Below are positions 33,448 through 45,000 of a DNA stretch of 64,000 nucleotides, in pieces. The notes beneath the pieces were generated by a model. That model did not search any database. It saw only the letters and a program-made list of their open reading frames with translations, and was not told the origin of the DNA. Position numbers and translations under genes: made by a program. Where the stretch lies: assembly GCF_963678635.1 (NCBI RefSeq), contig NC_087064.1:75356213-75420212 (forward strand). The letters are read 5' to 3'. Each line of letters starts with the position of its first letter. The stretch's first letter is position 1. Origin of the DNA: Symsagittifera roscoffensis (lineage: Eukaryota; Xenacoelomorpha; Acoela; Convolutidae).

Positions 33448-34884
33448 CCTTGAGCTGAACGTTTAATCTTGATTTTGGGAAAAATTATTTTTTCAAAATT
33501 TCGAATTGAGCCTATCATGCTTAAGTTTCTCGCGAAAACTGAAAAAGCGAGAAAAATACATCAGAAGACTCAAGTGAGAAAATACTAGAGTAAAATTGCT
33601 ATTCGCAATTTTACTGGAATTATACAACGCAAGTAGAGTTATCTTGTTCCTGATAGGAAGTCGAAATTGCAGGGAGAGAGAAAGAAAAACGATCAATCGT
33701 ACTATTGAGAGACTTGTGTGGAAAGGTGGACAGCTGAAGCTGCCCAATGGTCCAGATAGAAAAACTCATTTTCGAGCTAAAATTTAGTCATTCAAAACTT
33801 CTTGAGTTAGACTTAATTAACCTAAATCAATTCTAGAGTTGCTTTACTGTTATTAGTAATTCCATTCTAGAGGTTGTGTCGGTATGTGAGTACCTAATTC
33901 AAGTTTCTTGAGTGTGTTTTATGTGATTATGTTGAGTTAAGTAGAGTTTTCAGGTTGATCCATCTGAAATGGTGCAAAGGTTCACTGTCCAGTAGAAACG
34001 AACGGTATACTTAAGGTTCCGACCCTGTTTTTAATAGCGTTTGATTGTTTTAGGTATTTTGAGACCTGACCATGGGGGCGTTCTTGTTTCTAGAGTGGGG
34101 GGGGGGGGGGCTGTTTTGGTAGTAGCTTTTAAGCTGTAACACAGTTTGTAGTCTCATGTCGCAAATGAACCGAATTGGCTGCGACCGCATGAGGTAGAAA
34201 AACACAAGAGATAGTGTTCATGACTCTTGAGCCAATGGTTATAGTTTAGGGCCTATTTCTTTTAGCCTCATATGTGAATTAGGTTGGCGGCTGTTACATA
34301 TGCCTGAGATAAACTGTTCTGATTCTGGGGGAGCGACAACCGTCAAAGTTTGAAGTTTTCTTTCGTCTCTGTTCGTTGTACATGTTTTAGAAATCGTGAT
34401 TTTTTTCACATATTAATTGGAAAATGCTTGAGAGTTTCAGAAGCGCTTGTGTCTTTTCCATTTTATCACTGGTACCCAAATCTCCTGCGAATGGCGGAAT
34501 TAGTGTAATTACCAGGATACTCTTAACTTCCATTGTTTTCGTTGAAGACACTGAGCCCGGTTTAATAAGCTTTATCCTTTTCACTTGTACGTCTGTTGAG
34601 TATCGCTTTGTTCTCAATTGGTTTTTTTTCCATTTGATTTCCGGAATTTTGTACAAATGTTTCTTCGTCAAGTGTCAAACGGTGGAAGTCAACTTTTCCC
34701 AACCTGTTCAGCCATTTGTTTTTTTTTTGCTTTTCACAAAGTTTGATTTTTTAAATTTCGAATAGTTGTTCGAGTTTTGTGCGGTATCAACTTTTTCAAA
34801 TTTTGAAATTTTTGTACATGTCATTTGACATTTAAATTGGTAGGAACAAGTTGGCTTCAAATTAATCATGTTTTTGCCTAAAAA

Positions 34885-35010
34885 TTACTTTGTGATGAGG
34901 GTATCGAGCTGGATCCACTGGTCCTGAATGATACGTCGAGTTCAGAATCTGATCTGGCTGATATAGTGCAGCTGTTTTTAAAGCACTTGCTTAAATTTGA
35001 CTGTTTATAG
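34885..35010 (+). other. acidic exon-like fragment after the last full unit
   Basis: A + frame of about 40 codons ending in TAG (35008-35010) reads CDEGIELDPLVLNDTSSSES, then DLADIVQLFLKHLLKFDCL. It is less AT-rich than its surroundings and has a plausible acidic-plus-amphipathic-helix tail. It could be the last exon of a lost gene. No acceptor could be fixed with certainty. Confidence 0.25.
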
Positions 35011-35256
35011 CCTAATTTTTATTCAATCAGATCAACTTAAAACGACAAAGGTGAGTTAAAATCGACATTAGTGGATGTTTATTTCTTTGATCATTAATTG
35101 ATTTGTTTTTTGTTTGTTTAGTGGAAAGAATTGATATTGTATAACGAAAACCTTAATTGTAATGAGTTGGAAGTCAGGCACTGAGAAGTGAATGGGCAGT
35201 ATTAGCGAATAAATAAAAAGCGAATAGGTACTGGGTTAAGTAGCGAAAAGGTGCTC

Positions 35257-36095
35257 AATCAGAAATTTGATACTTTTGCAACCGCTCTTAAAAGTACCAC
35301 AAGTATAGCCAGGGAAAAAATTTATATAAAGCATTGTCTGAGTTTTTTCGTGTTGCTTTGGCCACAGAAATTGTTTCTCTTAATTGTCATCACGCTACTC
35401 TTTTGTTGACCTATATTAATTTGTGCCATAGCCAGCTTTTAGATAGGTAACACTATCACTAGTAACCATATCTTCTGTGAATGGCTGAATTAGTTTAACT
35501 ACCAGGATATTCTTAACTTCCTGCTTTTGTGACAGATTGCCCATCAGTGCTGATTTGAAATCAATTTTTTGGTTAGCCTCAGGGTTTGAATCAATCAAAA
35601 CTTCATGTTTCATTGCGATTTGTGAGTATCGAAACTGTTCATCTGACATTGTTTTCGTTGAAGACACTGAGCTCGATTCGTTAAGCTTTATTCTTTTTTA
35701 ACGTCTGTTGAGTATCGCTTTGTTCTCAATTGGTTTTATTTTTTCAATTTGATTTCTTGAATTTTGTAAATGTTTCTTCGTCAAATGTCAAACGGTGGTC
35801 AATTTTTTCTAACAAGTCAATGTGAAGCCATTTAATTTTTGAGATTCAGGGCCAAAGTTTTTGAAGTCCTCGCATCGCTTTTCAAATAAATAATGACAAG
35901 TATTCAGAAATTTGATACTTTTGCAAACCGCTCTTAAAAGTACCACAAGTATAGTCAGGGAAAACATTTATATACAGCATTTTCTGAGTTTTTTCGTGTT
36001 GCTTTGGCCACAGAAATTGTTTCGCTTAGTTGTCATCACGCTACTCTTTTGTTGACCTATATTAATTTATGCCATAGCAAGCTTTTAGATAGGTA
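35257..36095 (+). repeat. 190-bp direct repeat pair, spacing 647
   Basis: 35257-35446 and 35904-36095 share 'cagaaatttgatacttttgca', 'accgctcttaaaagtaccacaagtatag', 'ttttttcgtgttgctttggcc' and 'gccatag(c)aagcttttagatagg'. Between them lies a copy of the unit marker (35455-35850), so the pair records a further local duplication at the end of the array. Confidence 0.7.
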
Positions 36096-36499
36096 GTTTA
36101 GTGGACTGTTAGTTTTATTTCGGTTGTATTATAGTATCAGCTGTTTGCCGTACAAACCCCTCTGTCTGCGAATATGTCAATATTTAATTAGAGCAAACTG
36201 TGTGAATTTGTTCAATGCAGGGTTCTGGTTAAAAAGTATGGTGCCGAAAAGCTCCCAATTGTCCCAATGTGAAACACAGAGGCGAAGCTCTGCTTCGCTA
36301 GCAACTGCGAGAACACGAACCATAAATCAGCTCTATCAAGTTAAATAAAGCAGCTCTATCGACGAAATTTTTTTTATTTGTAACACTTGTATATTATATT
36401 TTGCGTGTTCTTATCGAAGAAATGTAACCCGTATCGATTTTAATTGTAAGGACATCTACACTTGTCATCTTCTTTTATCATTATCACTTCCATATCTAG

Positions 36500-36712
36500 A
36501 AAATTCCAAGGATTTTGACTGGAATACGTGATGAAGGGACTCCTGACTGTAACCTCGGTTACTATGATACTTTTGACCTTCCAGTTAAATAAGAACAAGT
36601 AGAAATAAACCTGAAATTAGCAAAAACTTCGCTTCGTGTGGGATTCGAATCTGCGACCTACTGCTATTAAGAGATTTTGAGTCTTGCGCACTATCCCCTC
36701 AGCCACTTAAGC
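36500..36712 (-). mobile_element. tRNA-Leu-derived SINE
   Basis: On the minus strand, 36710-36630 has a box A-like TGGCTGAGGGGATAG, an anticodon-stem-like GACTCAAAATC (CAA, as in tRNA-Leu) and a box B GGTCGCAGATTCGAATCCCA. This is followed by a linker and the body that also occurs at 21706 and 25708 ('aaggtcaaaagtatcatagtaacc'). The head is too diverged, and its arms pair too poorly, for a working tRNA. Confidence 0.65.
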
Positions 36713-37000
36713 TTAATAACTGACAAATATTAGTCACGAATAAAGCAGCTACATATGCTAACAAATTGGCTATGCGATACGGCACTAAATAAAAATAGAC
36801 TGAATGCATTTAATAATTTGGATTATAACAAACTGAAGTCATCCACACTAACTTTGCATGTAAATAATTGCAAAGCATAAAGCCACATTATGTATAACTT
36901 ACGCATTTCATAAAATTGCGAGATATTATGAGTTTTAAAATTCCTGTTTGATTTATTAAACAGGTATTATGAAAACGTTTTTTTTTTCCTGATGAGATCT

Positions 37001-37002
<2 letters not shown>

Positions 37003-37043
<41 letters not shown>
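37003..37043 (+). repeat. 41-base T run
   Basis: An uninterrupted run of T, about 20 bases before the first satellite monomer. On the minus strand this is a poly-A stretch and may be the tail of a retroposed sequence. Confidence 0.9.
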
Positions 37044-37044
<1 letters not shown>

Positions 37045-37059
37045 AGACGCTTTTTCGAA

Positions 37060-38640
37060 AATTCGCTTTCCGAAAAAACTACCCATCAGATTCTCATTAA
37101 ACTGGTACCAATGGATTCAGTAGCGTTTCACCTACCTGCCTGCATGAAATTTAGGGCAATTTTTACCCTACCCATCCCCCTACGGTCTTAAAAAAGCTTC
37201 ACAACTCGGTACTTTTTTCACTTTTTGCCCATTTTTTCGGAAATTTTCGATTTCCTCAAAAACTACCCGTCCAGATTTGGGATTAAGGGTTTAATCGATA
37301 GACCAGGTTGTAGGAAACTCCCATGCACAAGCGGCTGGTCCCTAATTTGCTTAGGGGAAGAGCTATAGACTTAGGAAAAGTCACTTTTTTGGCATTTTTT
37401 CAAATCTTTCCGATTTCCTCAAAAACTACCCGTCCAGATTTGGGATTAAGGGTTTAATCGATAGACCAGGTTGTAGGAACACCCCCTACACAAACGGCTT
37501 GTCCCTAATTTGTCTAGGGGAAGAGCTATACACTTAGGAATAGTCAATTTTTCGGTTTTTAGGCTATTTTTTCAAACTTTTTCGATTTCTTCAAAAACTA
37601 CCCATCCAGATTTGGGATTAAGGGTTTAATCGATAGACCAGGTTGTAGGAAACTCCCCTGCCCAAGCGGCTGGTCCCTAATTTGCTTAGGGGAAGAGCTG
37701 TAGACTTAGGAAAAGTCACTTTTTTGATTTTTTTGCCTATTTTTTCGGAAATTATCGATTTCCTCAAACTACCCATCCAGATTTGGAATTAAGGGTTTAA
37801 TCGATAGACCAGGTTGTAGGAAACTCCCCCGCACAAGCGGCTGGTCCTTAACTTGCCTAGGGGAAGAGCTATAGACTTAGGAAAAGTCACTTTTTTGGCC
37901 TTTTTTCAAATCTTTCCGATTTCCTCAAAAACTACCCGTCCAGATTTATTATTAAGGGTTTAATCGATAGACCAGGTTGTAGGAACCCCCCTACACAAAC
38001 GGCTTGTCCCTAATTTATCTAGGGGAAGAGCTATACACTTAGGAATAGTCAATTTTTCGGGTTTTAGGCCATTTTTTCAAACTTTTTCGATTTCTTCAAA
38101 AACTACCCATCCAGATTTGGGATTAAGGGTTTAATCGATAGACCAGGTTGTAGGAAACTCCCCTGCCCAAGCGGCTGGTCCCTAATTTGCTTAGGGGAAG
38201 AGCTATAGACTTAGGAAAAGTCACTTTTTTGATTTTTTTGCCTATTTTTTCGGAAATTATCGATTTCCTCAAAAACTACCCATCCAGATTTGGAATAAAG
38301 GGTTTAATCGATAGACCAGGTTGTAGGAAACTCTCCCGCACAAGCGGCTGGTCCTTAACTTGCCTAGGGGAAGAGCTATAGACTTAGGAAAAGTCACTTT
38401 TTTGACTTTTTTGGCCTTTTTTCAAATCTTTCCGATTTCCTCAAAAACTACCCGTCCAGATTTGGGATTAAGGGTTTAATCGATAGACCAGGTTGTAGGA
38501 ACCCCCCTACACAAACGGCTCGTCCCTAATTTGTCTAGGGGAAGAGCTATACACTTAGGAATAGTCAATTTTTCGGTTTTTAGGCCATTTTTTCAAACTT
38601 TTTCGATTTCTTCAAAAACTACCCATCCAGATTTGCATAA
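37060..38640 (+). repeat. ~170-bp satellite with three-monomer higher-order repeat
   Basis: The anchor 'aggttgtagg' occurs at 37304, 37468, 37640, 37811, 37974, 38144, 38318 and 38490 (spacings 164, 172, 171, 163, 170, 174, 172). Monomers fall into three types (B 'ctacacaaacggctt/cg...cacttaggaatagtcaattttt', C 'cctgcccaagcggctggtccc', D 'c(c/t)gcacaagcggctggtccttaacttgcc') in the order A B C D B C D B. The higher-order period is therefore 504-516 bases. Open frames here (38187-38381, 38531-38713) are by-products. Confidence 0.9.
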
Positions 38641-41600
38641 TGAATGCATAAGCTTCTCTTTCACTTTTTTGCGTAGGAAGGGCGCTATCGACCTGAGAAA
38701 CCTGAAATTTTAAAACAATTTTAAAATAATCAATATTAAAATAATCAAACAGGTCTCTCCAGCTTTCAGCTGGGCCCCTAGTTTCTGAAATCGAGTTTTG
38801 ATTATGAAATAAAAATGCATTAACTGTGTTAATTTATTACTATTCGAAAGCACGTGCTATCAAAAAGCTGTAAAGAGGGTTGCCGCACCATAAAAGTGTC
38901 GCGCCGATATTTGCGACTTAGGTTGGAAAAAAAGAAGGTTCGTACTAATACACTAGCTTCGCAAGTGTGATCAGACGAAAAGTATGCATCGCATTTTCTC
39001 TTTTTTTCGAATTTTTTCGCTCACGAAAACATTTCGCCTAAATTTCATCGGACTACTTTTTCCTTGAAGTTCGCCTTCTGCTAGAGCAAAATTAAAAGTA
39101 GTTAATTTATTGAGAGATCAGAGTTATTATTCGGTCGTATTATAGTATTATGGCTTTCGCTGTTTCCAAGTTATGCCAGTAAAGTGTGCACAAAGGGTAT
39201 GCCATTCCGTGAAAACTTTCTTTCTATTACTTCAAGCTGAAAAACTTCCTTAGCTTTTCTTGAGTTATACCCACTTGAAGAATTTCACATAAATTTCAAA
39301 TGGTTTAATGGAATCACTACTGAACGAGCTTTTTGAATGGACTCACTGAAGACGGCGGGACAAAATTTCTAAACTAGTACCAAATGCAGCCATTTTAGTT
39401 GAATACTCAAGAGAGTACCTAAAGACTAGCATGTTCCTCTGGCGGGAAGCTTTGGGACTAATTCAATGACATCTTTTACAATGTAGAAGCTCTCACTGAA
39501 AACATACATGTTTAACGTCTTTGTTTTTTAGAGCAACCTTAAAGAACTGTGAGCTCGTAATGTAACAGTCGTTCACTCAATTCACATATGAGATTAAGAA
39601 AAGTAGGCCCTATTTTAACCATTTGCTCAAGAGTCGAGGGATCTTGTGCTTTAGTACCTCAATTAGTCGGAGCCAATTCACGGTTTGCTTATGACATGGA
39701 ACTTTCGGATCGTTACCGCTTAAAGGCCACTGCCAGAATACTCATCCGCAACCTAGATAAAAATCAATACGCACCGATGGCTATGTCTCTAAATACCTGA
39801 AACATGCGAACGCAGTTAAAGCCATTTTTTATTGGACAGCGTACATTTGATCCGCTGTACATCAGATTCCTTTTCCTCTTCGCATACGATCTCAAGCTAC
39901 GCTTCTCAGTGTTCAACAACCACATAGAGAACCTGCCAAAAACCTGCCTTCTATGTCAAAAAGTGGTCGTACAAGTCTTTAATGAAAGGAAATTATCATT
40001 AAATTTTTTGCGGACAATATTTTATAACAAAAGAAAGAGGTGAAAGATCTGGGTTTTTAGTTGAGAAAATTGTGAAAATGAGAAAATGTTTATATCTGGT
40101 GAAAAGAGATACCACACAATTGTAAGCTAATATAAAGCATCTCGAAAGTTTAAACAAGGAAGTTATAAAGTGGTTGTCACCATTCATGATTTATGAGAAA
40201 GTTTTTCAGCTGGAAATCCTTCCCATCCCATATCTTCATGTTCTCAAAGATCAAATGCTGTGCAATAGAATATATCACAGATGCGATGTCTACTTCATTA
40301 TCTGTATTCATACCAGAGGGCAGTTTAAGTTCCAAATACCACCTATAAAAAAGAGGACAAATTTCTGGCTTATAACTCGCGAGAGCAAACGCAATATCCG
40401 AGAAAATTGACTTCTTAAACCCTCAAAAGATTTAAAAGAAGAATTATCCGGGAAATGAATAAACTTTCATAGAACCTGATTCGAATAACGATTTTTGCAA
40501 ATAAACACTCTGTTTTTTGTGAAAACTTCAATTAAATGTACTATACTAAACTTCAACTGAATTTAAGTAAAACGAGAGAAATTCTCTTGGCATGCATAAT
40601 TTTCTATTATTATTTTTTATGGTTATTATTAATATTTCCTAGTTTTGCGTTTCTGATGTGGACGAGTGGGCACGACAGCAACCAACGATTTCCATCGGCA
40701 ATTGCGTGGTTTTCACTTTCTACTCCCAAATCATGAAATCTGAAATTAACAAAGTGATACAAACAAACGGGGGCGGCATTGTTTTATCTCGAAAACGTAT
40801 GTTTGATTTAAAAATGACATAAATTTGCCGCGAAAATATACCCAAATCTCCAGAACCAATCAATTATATCTTAGATTATCAGTATGTTTATCACATCTAA
40901 GCTATCGCGGAGATACAGGTCCCACCGCTGGCCTTAAACCAGAAGCTTAAAATAGTCGGCTTTGTAGTCTTTGGCCGTTTGAATGTTTTTGGTACAAAAG
41001 TGATTGATTTTTTATTTTGGTACAAATGGGACTTATTTTTCTTTTAGCTATTTTTGAATACCCATCTGCGGTTGTCTAATTGTTGCTAGTTAGCCCCATA
41101 GATGGGTAGAATCGTTAGAAAACTCAAAGTTTTTTCAGAATTTCTTGGCGTTTGAAGTGCAGTGCAAACGGTTACGCTACTGGTCTTTTGATTGTTGGAC
41201 AAACTTGTGCTCATAGTTTCCCACCAAAATAACTAGCAGTATATCGGACTCCTATGCGGCTCCTTGAGTTATTTTTAGTTGGGCCCAACACGGCAGTTAG
41301 ACTTGAAGGAATTCTTCTGGGTTGTGTGCTACGGAAAAAGTAAATTTCTTCCCGGATAGCCGAAAATTTATTGAATTTCACTGGTCAGGGTGAACCTGGT
41401 CAATATTTACTCGGCCATGAGTAATCGTTTCAAGACATTTTTTGTTTAATTTTTGGCTGTTCGGGAACATATCTTTTCGGCTGTCCGGAAACATAACCTC
41501 TTTTCGGCTATCATGGAAAGCACCTCTGTGGGCATGCACTTTGTTAAGGTAGTGAATTTGAGATACTATTCAGATTATTGAGGCACTCTAAAGAGTTTGA

Positions 41601-41918
41601 GAGCGTTCTTGCCCGTAGTTATGTGTCTTTTGAGTGCATTTATCGGTATCAATTTGACGACCAGTTAAATAGAAAGTAAGTCGGAACGATTAACCAATTA
41701 AGTATTTGCGTCTCTACAGATAAGAAATTAGAACTCACTTGGAGGTAATGTGATTCATTAGTTTGTTATTTTCAAATCAGAAAAGAATGTTTCATTTGTC
41801 CTATTGTATTGCTGTTTTGATTCCAATTCGACCACTTTGTTCTAAATCTGACTGCGCTGAAAGTTTTGTTGATAGGAAAACTAATTTACTTGGTATGAAT
41901 GGTGTTTATAGTTTTTTC
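38641..41918. other. intergenic sequence upstream of the Ki-67-like gene
   Basis: No recognised coding content. A + frame at 39588-39800 has moderate coding-like composition but no known motif. The promoter and any 5' untranslated exon of the downstream gene should lie here, but I cannot place them. Confidence 0.4.
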
Positions 41919-41926
41919 AGGTAGAT
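41911..41926 (+). promoter_or_regulatory. splice acceptor immediately before the Ki-67-like start codon
   Basis: A textbook acceptor (GTTTTTTCAG|GTAGAT) ends six bases before ATG 41927. So the mRNA begins either with an upstream non-coding exon or with a trans-spliced leader, as known in tunicates and some cnidarians. The sequence alone cannot separate the two. Confidence 0.6.
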
Positions 41927-42027
41927 ATGTCATCGTCAAAACTGTATGGAAAAGTGGTTGTGATCAAGAGAGATGGTCAGGATGGAGCCATCTTCCCCAT
42001 GCACACCAAATCCATCACCATCGGAAG
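41927..42027 (+). CDS. Ki-67-like gene, coding exon 1
   Basis: ATG to ...ATCGGAAG|GTAACA. It encodes residues 1-33 and two bases of Arg34 (start MSSSKLYGKVVVIKRDGQDG), the first FHA strands ending in the GR motif. The intron that follows is 598 bases. Confidence 0.85.
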
Positions 42028-45000
42028 GTAACAATGTTTATCATCATCTAAGCAGAGAAAGGCGAAATTTGCTCAGACGTATAGGGTGCACCACTTGAGC
42101 TAAATTTGAATCAATATTTTATGATATCGTCCATTATTATGATGGTTTCTGGATCCAAAAGAGCAGTTTTGTTAACTTGATTCCCATTGTTATTAAGGTG
42201 AAAATGTCGCGCCCATTAAGTTTTGGCGATTTTAGCGAAAATGCGCACAAGTTTTGTTTTCACCTAAGACACTAGTTAGTAAGAATTTTCACCTAAATTT
42301 TTGGAGCAGTTTTTCTCGATAACCAGCGACGATTTTTGGCGTAATACCAGAGTTCATAATACCAGTAAACAAAGTTTAGTTTGATGCGATACTCGATTAC
42401 ACATGAGCTTGCGCTTATATATTCCGGTAGGCGCAGATTTTGACCAATAGGATTCCGAATCATGACCAATAGGGCTTTTATATGATACATCTTTTGGTGG
42501 CCCATTACGAGGTGGGGCGACATTGGAACCCATTCCTACGTCACAGTACCATCCAATCGCTTTTTGACGTGGTCAAAGTAATAAGGTAATATGTAAATTT
42601 AATTAGTGTGCGTGTTTGTTATTAGGATGCCAGCGTGTGACATTCGAGTTCAGTTGCCAACCGTGTCCAGAAGCCACTGCAGACTGAGTGTGAATGCCAA
42701 TCAGCAGGTCATCCTCACCAACCTCAGCAACATCAACCCAGCACAACTGAACGGGAAAATGATCAGACAGGAGGCACCTGTCTACCACGCAGACATCTTA
42801 CAAGTCGACGACCGGTTCTTCAGGTATGCCATTCGACCGATACCATTTTGGAGTTATGCTCTTGCATAGGATTTGGCATATCGACAGACTATATGATGTT
42901 CAAGTAAAAAAAAATGACCAAAGTCTTGTCAGCTTTATTCTCTCTGTGAATCATAAATTACGAATTTTTTTTTGATAGTTTCAAGGAAGGAATCAGAGGT
43001 AGAGTTGAAACAGAAAATAGCTTATTCTTTTCGTGGTTTTTTTGTGCAAAAATACGGGATCAATTGAACATTCTTTCACATAAATCATTTCAGGGTCAAC
43101 CGATTGTTTTGAGGTTGATAATTTTTTTTCACTCAATCAGAATCCAGTTTCGCGCGTCCACCCTCTGGGTAAACTGCTAATTTGTGGTGCGATATTTTTT
43201 TCGTTCTGCTGAATTAGATGTGAATTTCATGGAAGTTTTGTACATTTTGATAGAATTATATTTGGAGCGCCAGGAGAGGTGTTTTTTTTTCTAATTATTT
43301 GGATTTTTTTTGTATTTTGTGAACTATTTAAGATTTTGTGTGGTTCTAGGTTTGAGTACCCGTCCAACAGTGTGTTCATGCATATTCCGAAGAGTGCAGA
43401 TGTCAAACACTTCGCCCGCAACATGATCGTGAGTCATCATAGACACCACAATAAATACATTTAGACCTTTTCTTTTATGGCTTATCGCCAAATAACTCAG
43501 CGCCAAATAATTGATGATACTACTCCTTAGAGGCTGATTTTTTATTTTTTAAAACCTTAAATTCTTCGATTAAAGACATAGGCTGGTCATGCTTAGTCAT
43601 ATTAGTCTGGTTGTGGTATTATAAATAATGTAGTTCCTGCGAATCGCAGAGGAGCTATCAGTAGGCCTTTCGAGGATATCCCTGTCGAGGATAGTCCATG
43701 AGTATTATCTCCCCACATTCCAGATTTAGATATTCTGTTGAGCGAAGCTCTTTTTTTACGATTCATGGCCGTTTTATTGCGTCCAGAACTTTCACGTGGT
43801 TCCATTCCAGTCGAAATTGGTCAGGCTGTGGTAGACCTGAAGCTAGAGGTCAAGTGAGAGCTCATCCTCACACACTATCATTGCCATGGCATTAACTCGC
43901 AAATTGATTGGGATCTACTTAACAACCCCCACCCCCATTCCCCCCTATCGTTATCGTATCTAGTATAAAAATCCCCACCCCTCTAATAAATTCAGTAAAT
44001 TTGGACTACAGTTTTCTATTGAGAATTCGAACTTTGCTGCATTCGGATTGGTCCAAATTTCTACTTACTTAATCTACTTGAACAATCCTCCTTTTTTGAA
44101 GAGCATTGTTAAGTTTTTGTACAAAATCAGTGGGTGTATTGTTTAGGTATCTGTAATGTTGTGATCCGAAAGGTTCTGTTTAGGATGTGCTAAGCAATCA
44201 ACAAGAAGAGGAGCAAGATCCAATCGGAGAAGACCACGTTTTAAAAAGTAAGTCGCCTGCTTGTATTGAAGTCGCATCCCCGCTAATAAGCGTACATTTG
44301 AACCCAATTGAAAATATCCTGTGCTTTCATGACTTCCAAAAATTAGAAGCATTCAACAAAGTCAAAAATCTTTGTCTTATAATATCGGGTATAATTTTGA
44401 TAAAAACTACGATCAACTTTGATAGACTTTAAGCCTTAGGTCGATTTCCCAGATCTGAAAACCATTGATTACAATACTTTTGGACTCTATTCCATAATTG
44501 TGATATCCGCTCTTAGGAACTTTTTGGATGAGATGTTGAACGTGTAAGTTGAATAAGGATCCTATAAGAGTTAAAATATGTGCAGAACATACATGCGCTT
44601 AGCTTTCTTTTTGGTTAGTTTTACGTTTGCTTTTCGTGCAGTTCCTATTATTCACTATCTCATATTCCCAGTGTTTTGACAAGATATTTACATGCATGGT
44701 CAATTTGACTGGATAAAGATAAAATTTTATAGCCAATCTTTCTTTGAAAATTAGGACTAAATTGCGTGCTATAATATATTTTGCGCGCTAATTGCGTCCA
44801 TTTAATAAAATATTTCGGCGTAGTATTGCGTATTGTTTTGCGTTGCAAGTCTTTACTTGAGCTTGCTTGGATTGTGAGATATCGTTAAATCGAGTCCAAG
44901 TGTCGTATTTGAATTACTCACCGTTTAAAATTAAAGCCAATTTACGTTTGCACGCGCCATAACTATTATCAATTTATCGCTATCTAAAATTTTTTTTTAG

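Larger units (their letters stand above)
27980..36100. repeat. tandem array of 0.9-kb and 2.7-kb units
   Basis: The marker 'tcttttccattttatcact(a/g)gta(t/c)cc' recurs at about 27985, 28888, 31727 and 34446, and a related copy at 35455. The first interval is about 908 bases (a truncated unit). The next two are about 2.84 and 2.72 kb and are near-identical. Unit positions 29473, 29754 and 30775 repeat at 32183, 32464 and 33493. Sequence after 34700 is a shuffled tail of the same units plus a second local repeat. The copies differ by small indels, including homopolymer T changes. Confidence 0.8.

Noticed and set aside
21700-36600. the three 'ggtcaaaagtatc' repeats as a regulatory element
   Set aside because: One copy is joined to a tRNA-like head, so a SINE explains all three.
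36630-36710. functional tRNA-Leu gene on minus
   Set aside because: A and B boxes are present but the acceptor and D stems do not pair, and a shared SINE body follows; it is a SINE head.
37060-38640. CRISPR-like regular repeat array
   Set aside because: The whole ~170-base unit is repeated with no unique spacers and the window is animal DNA; it is a satellite.
38187-38713. two + frames inside the satellite
   Set aside because: Products of satellite periodicity; they contain repeated satellite words and no protein motif.
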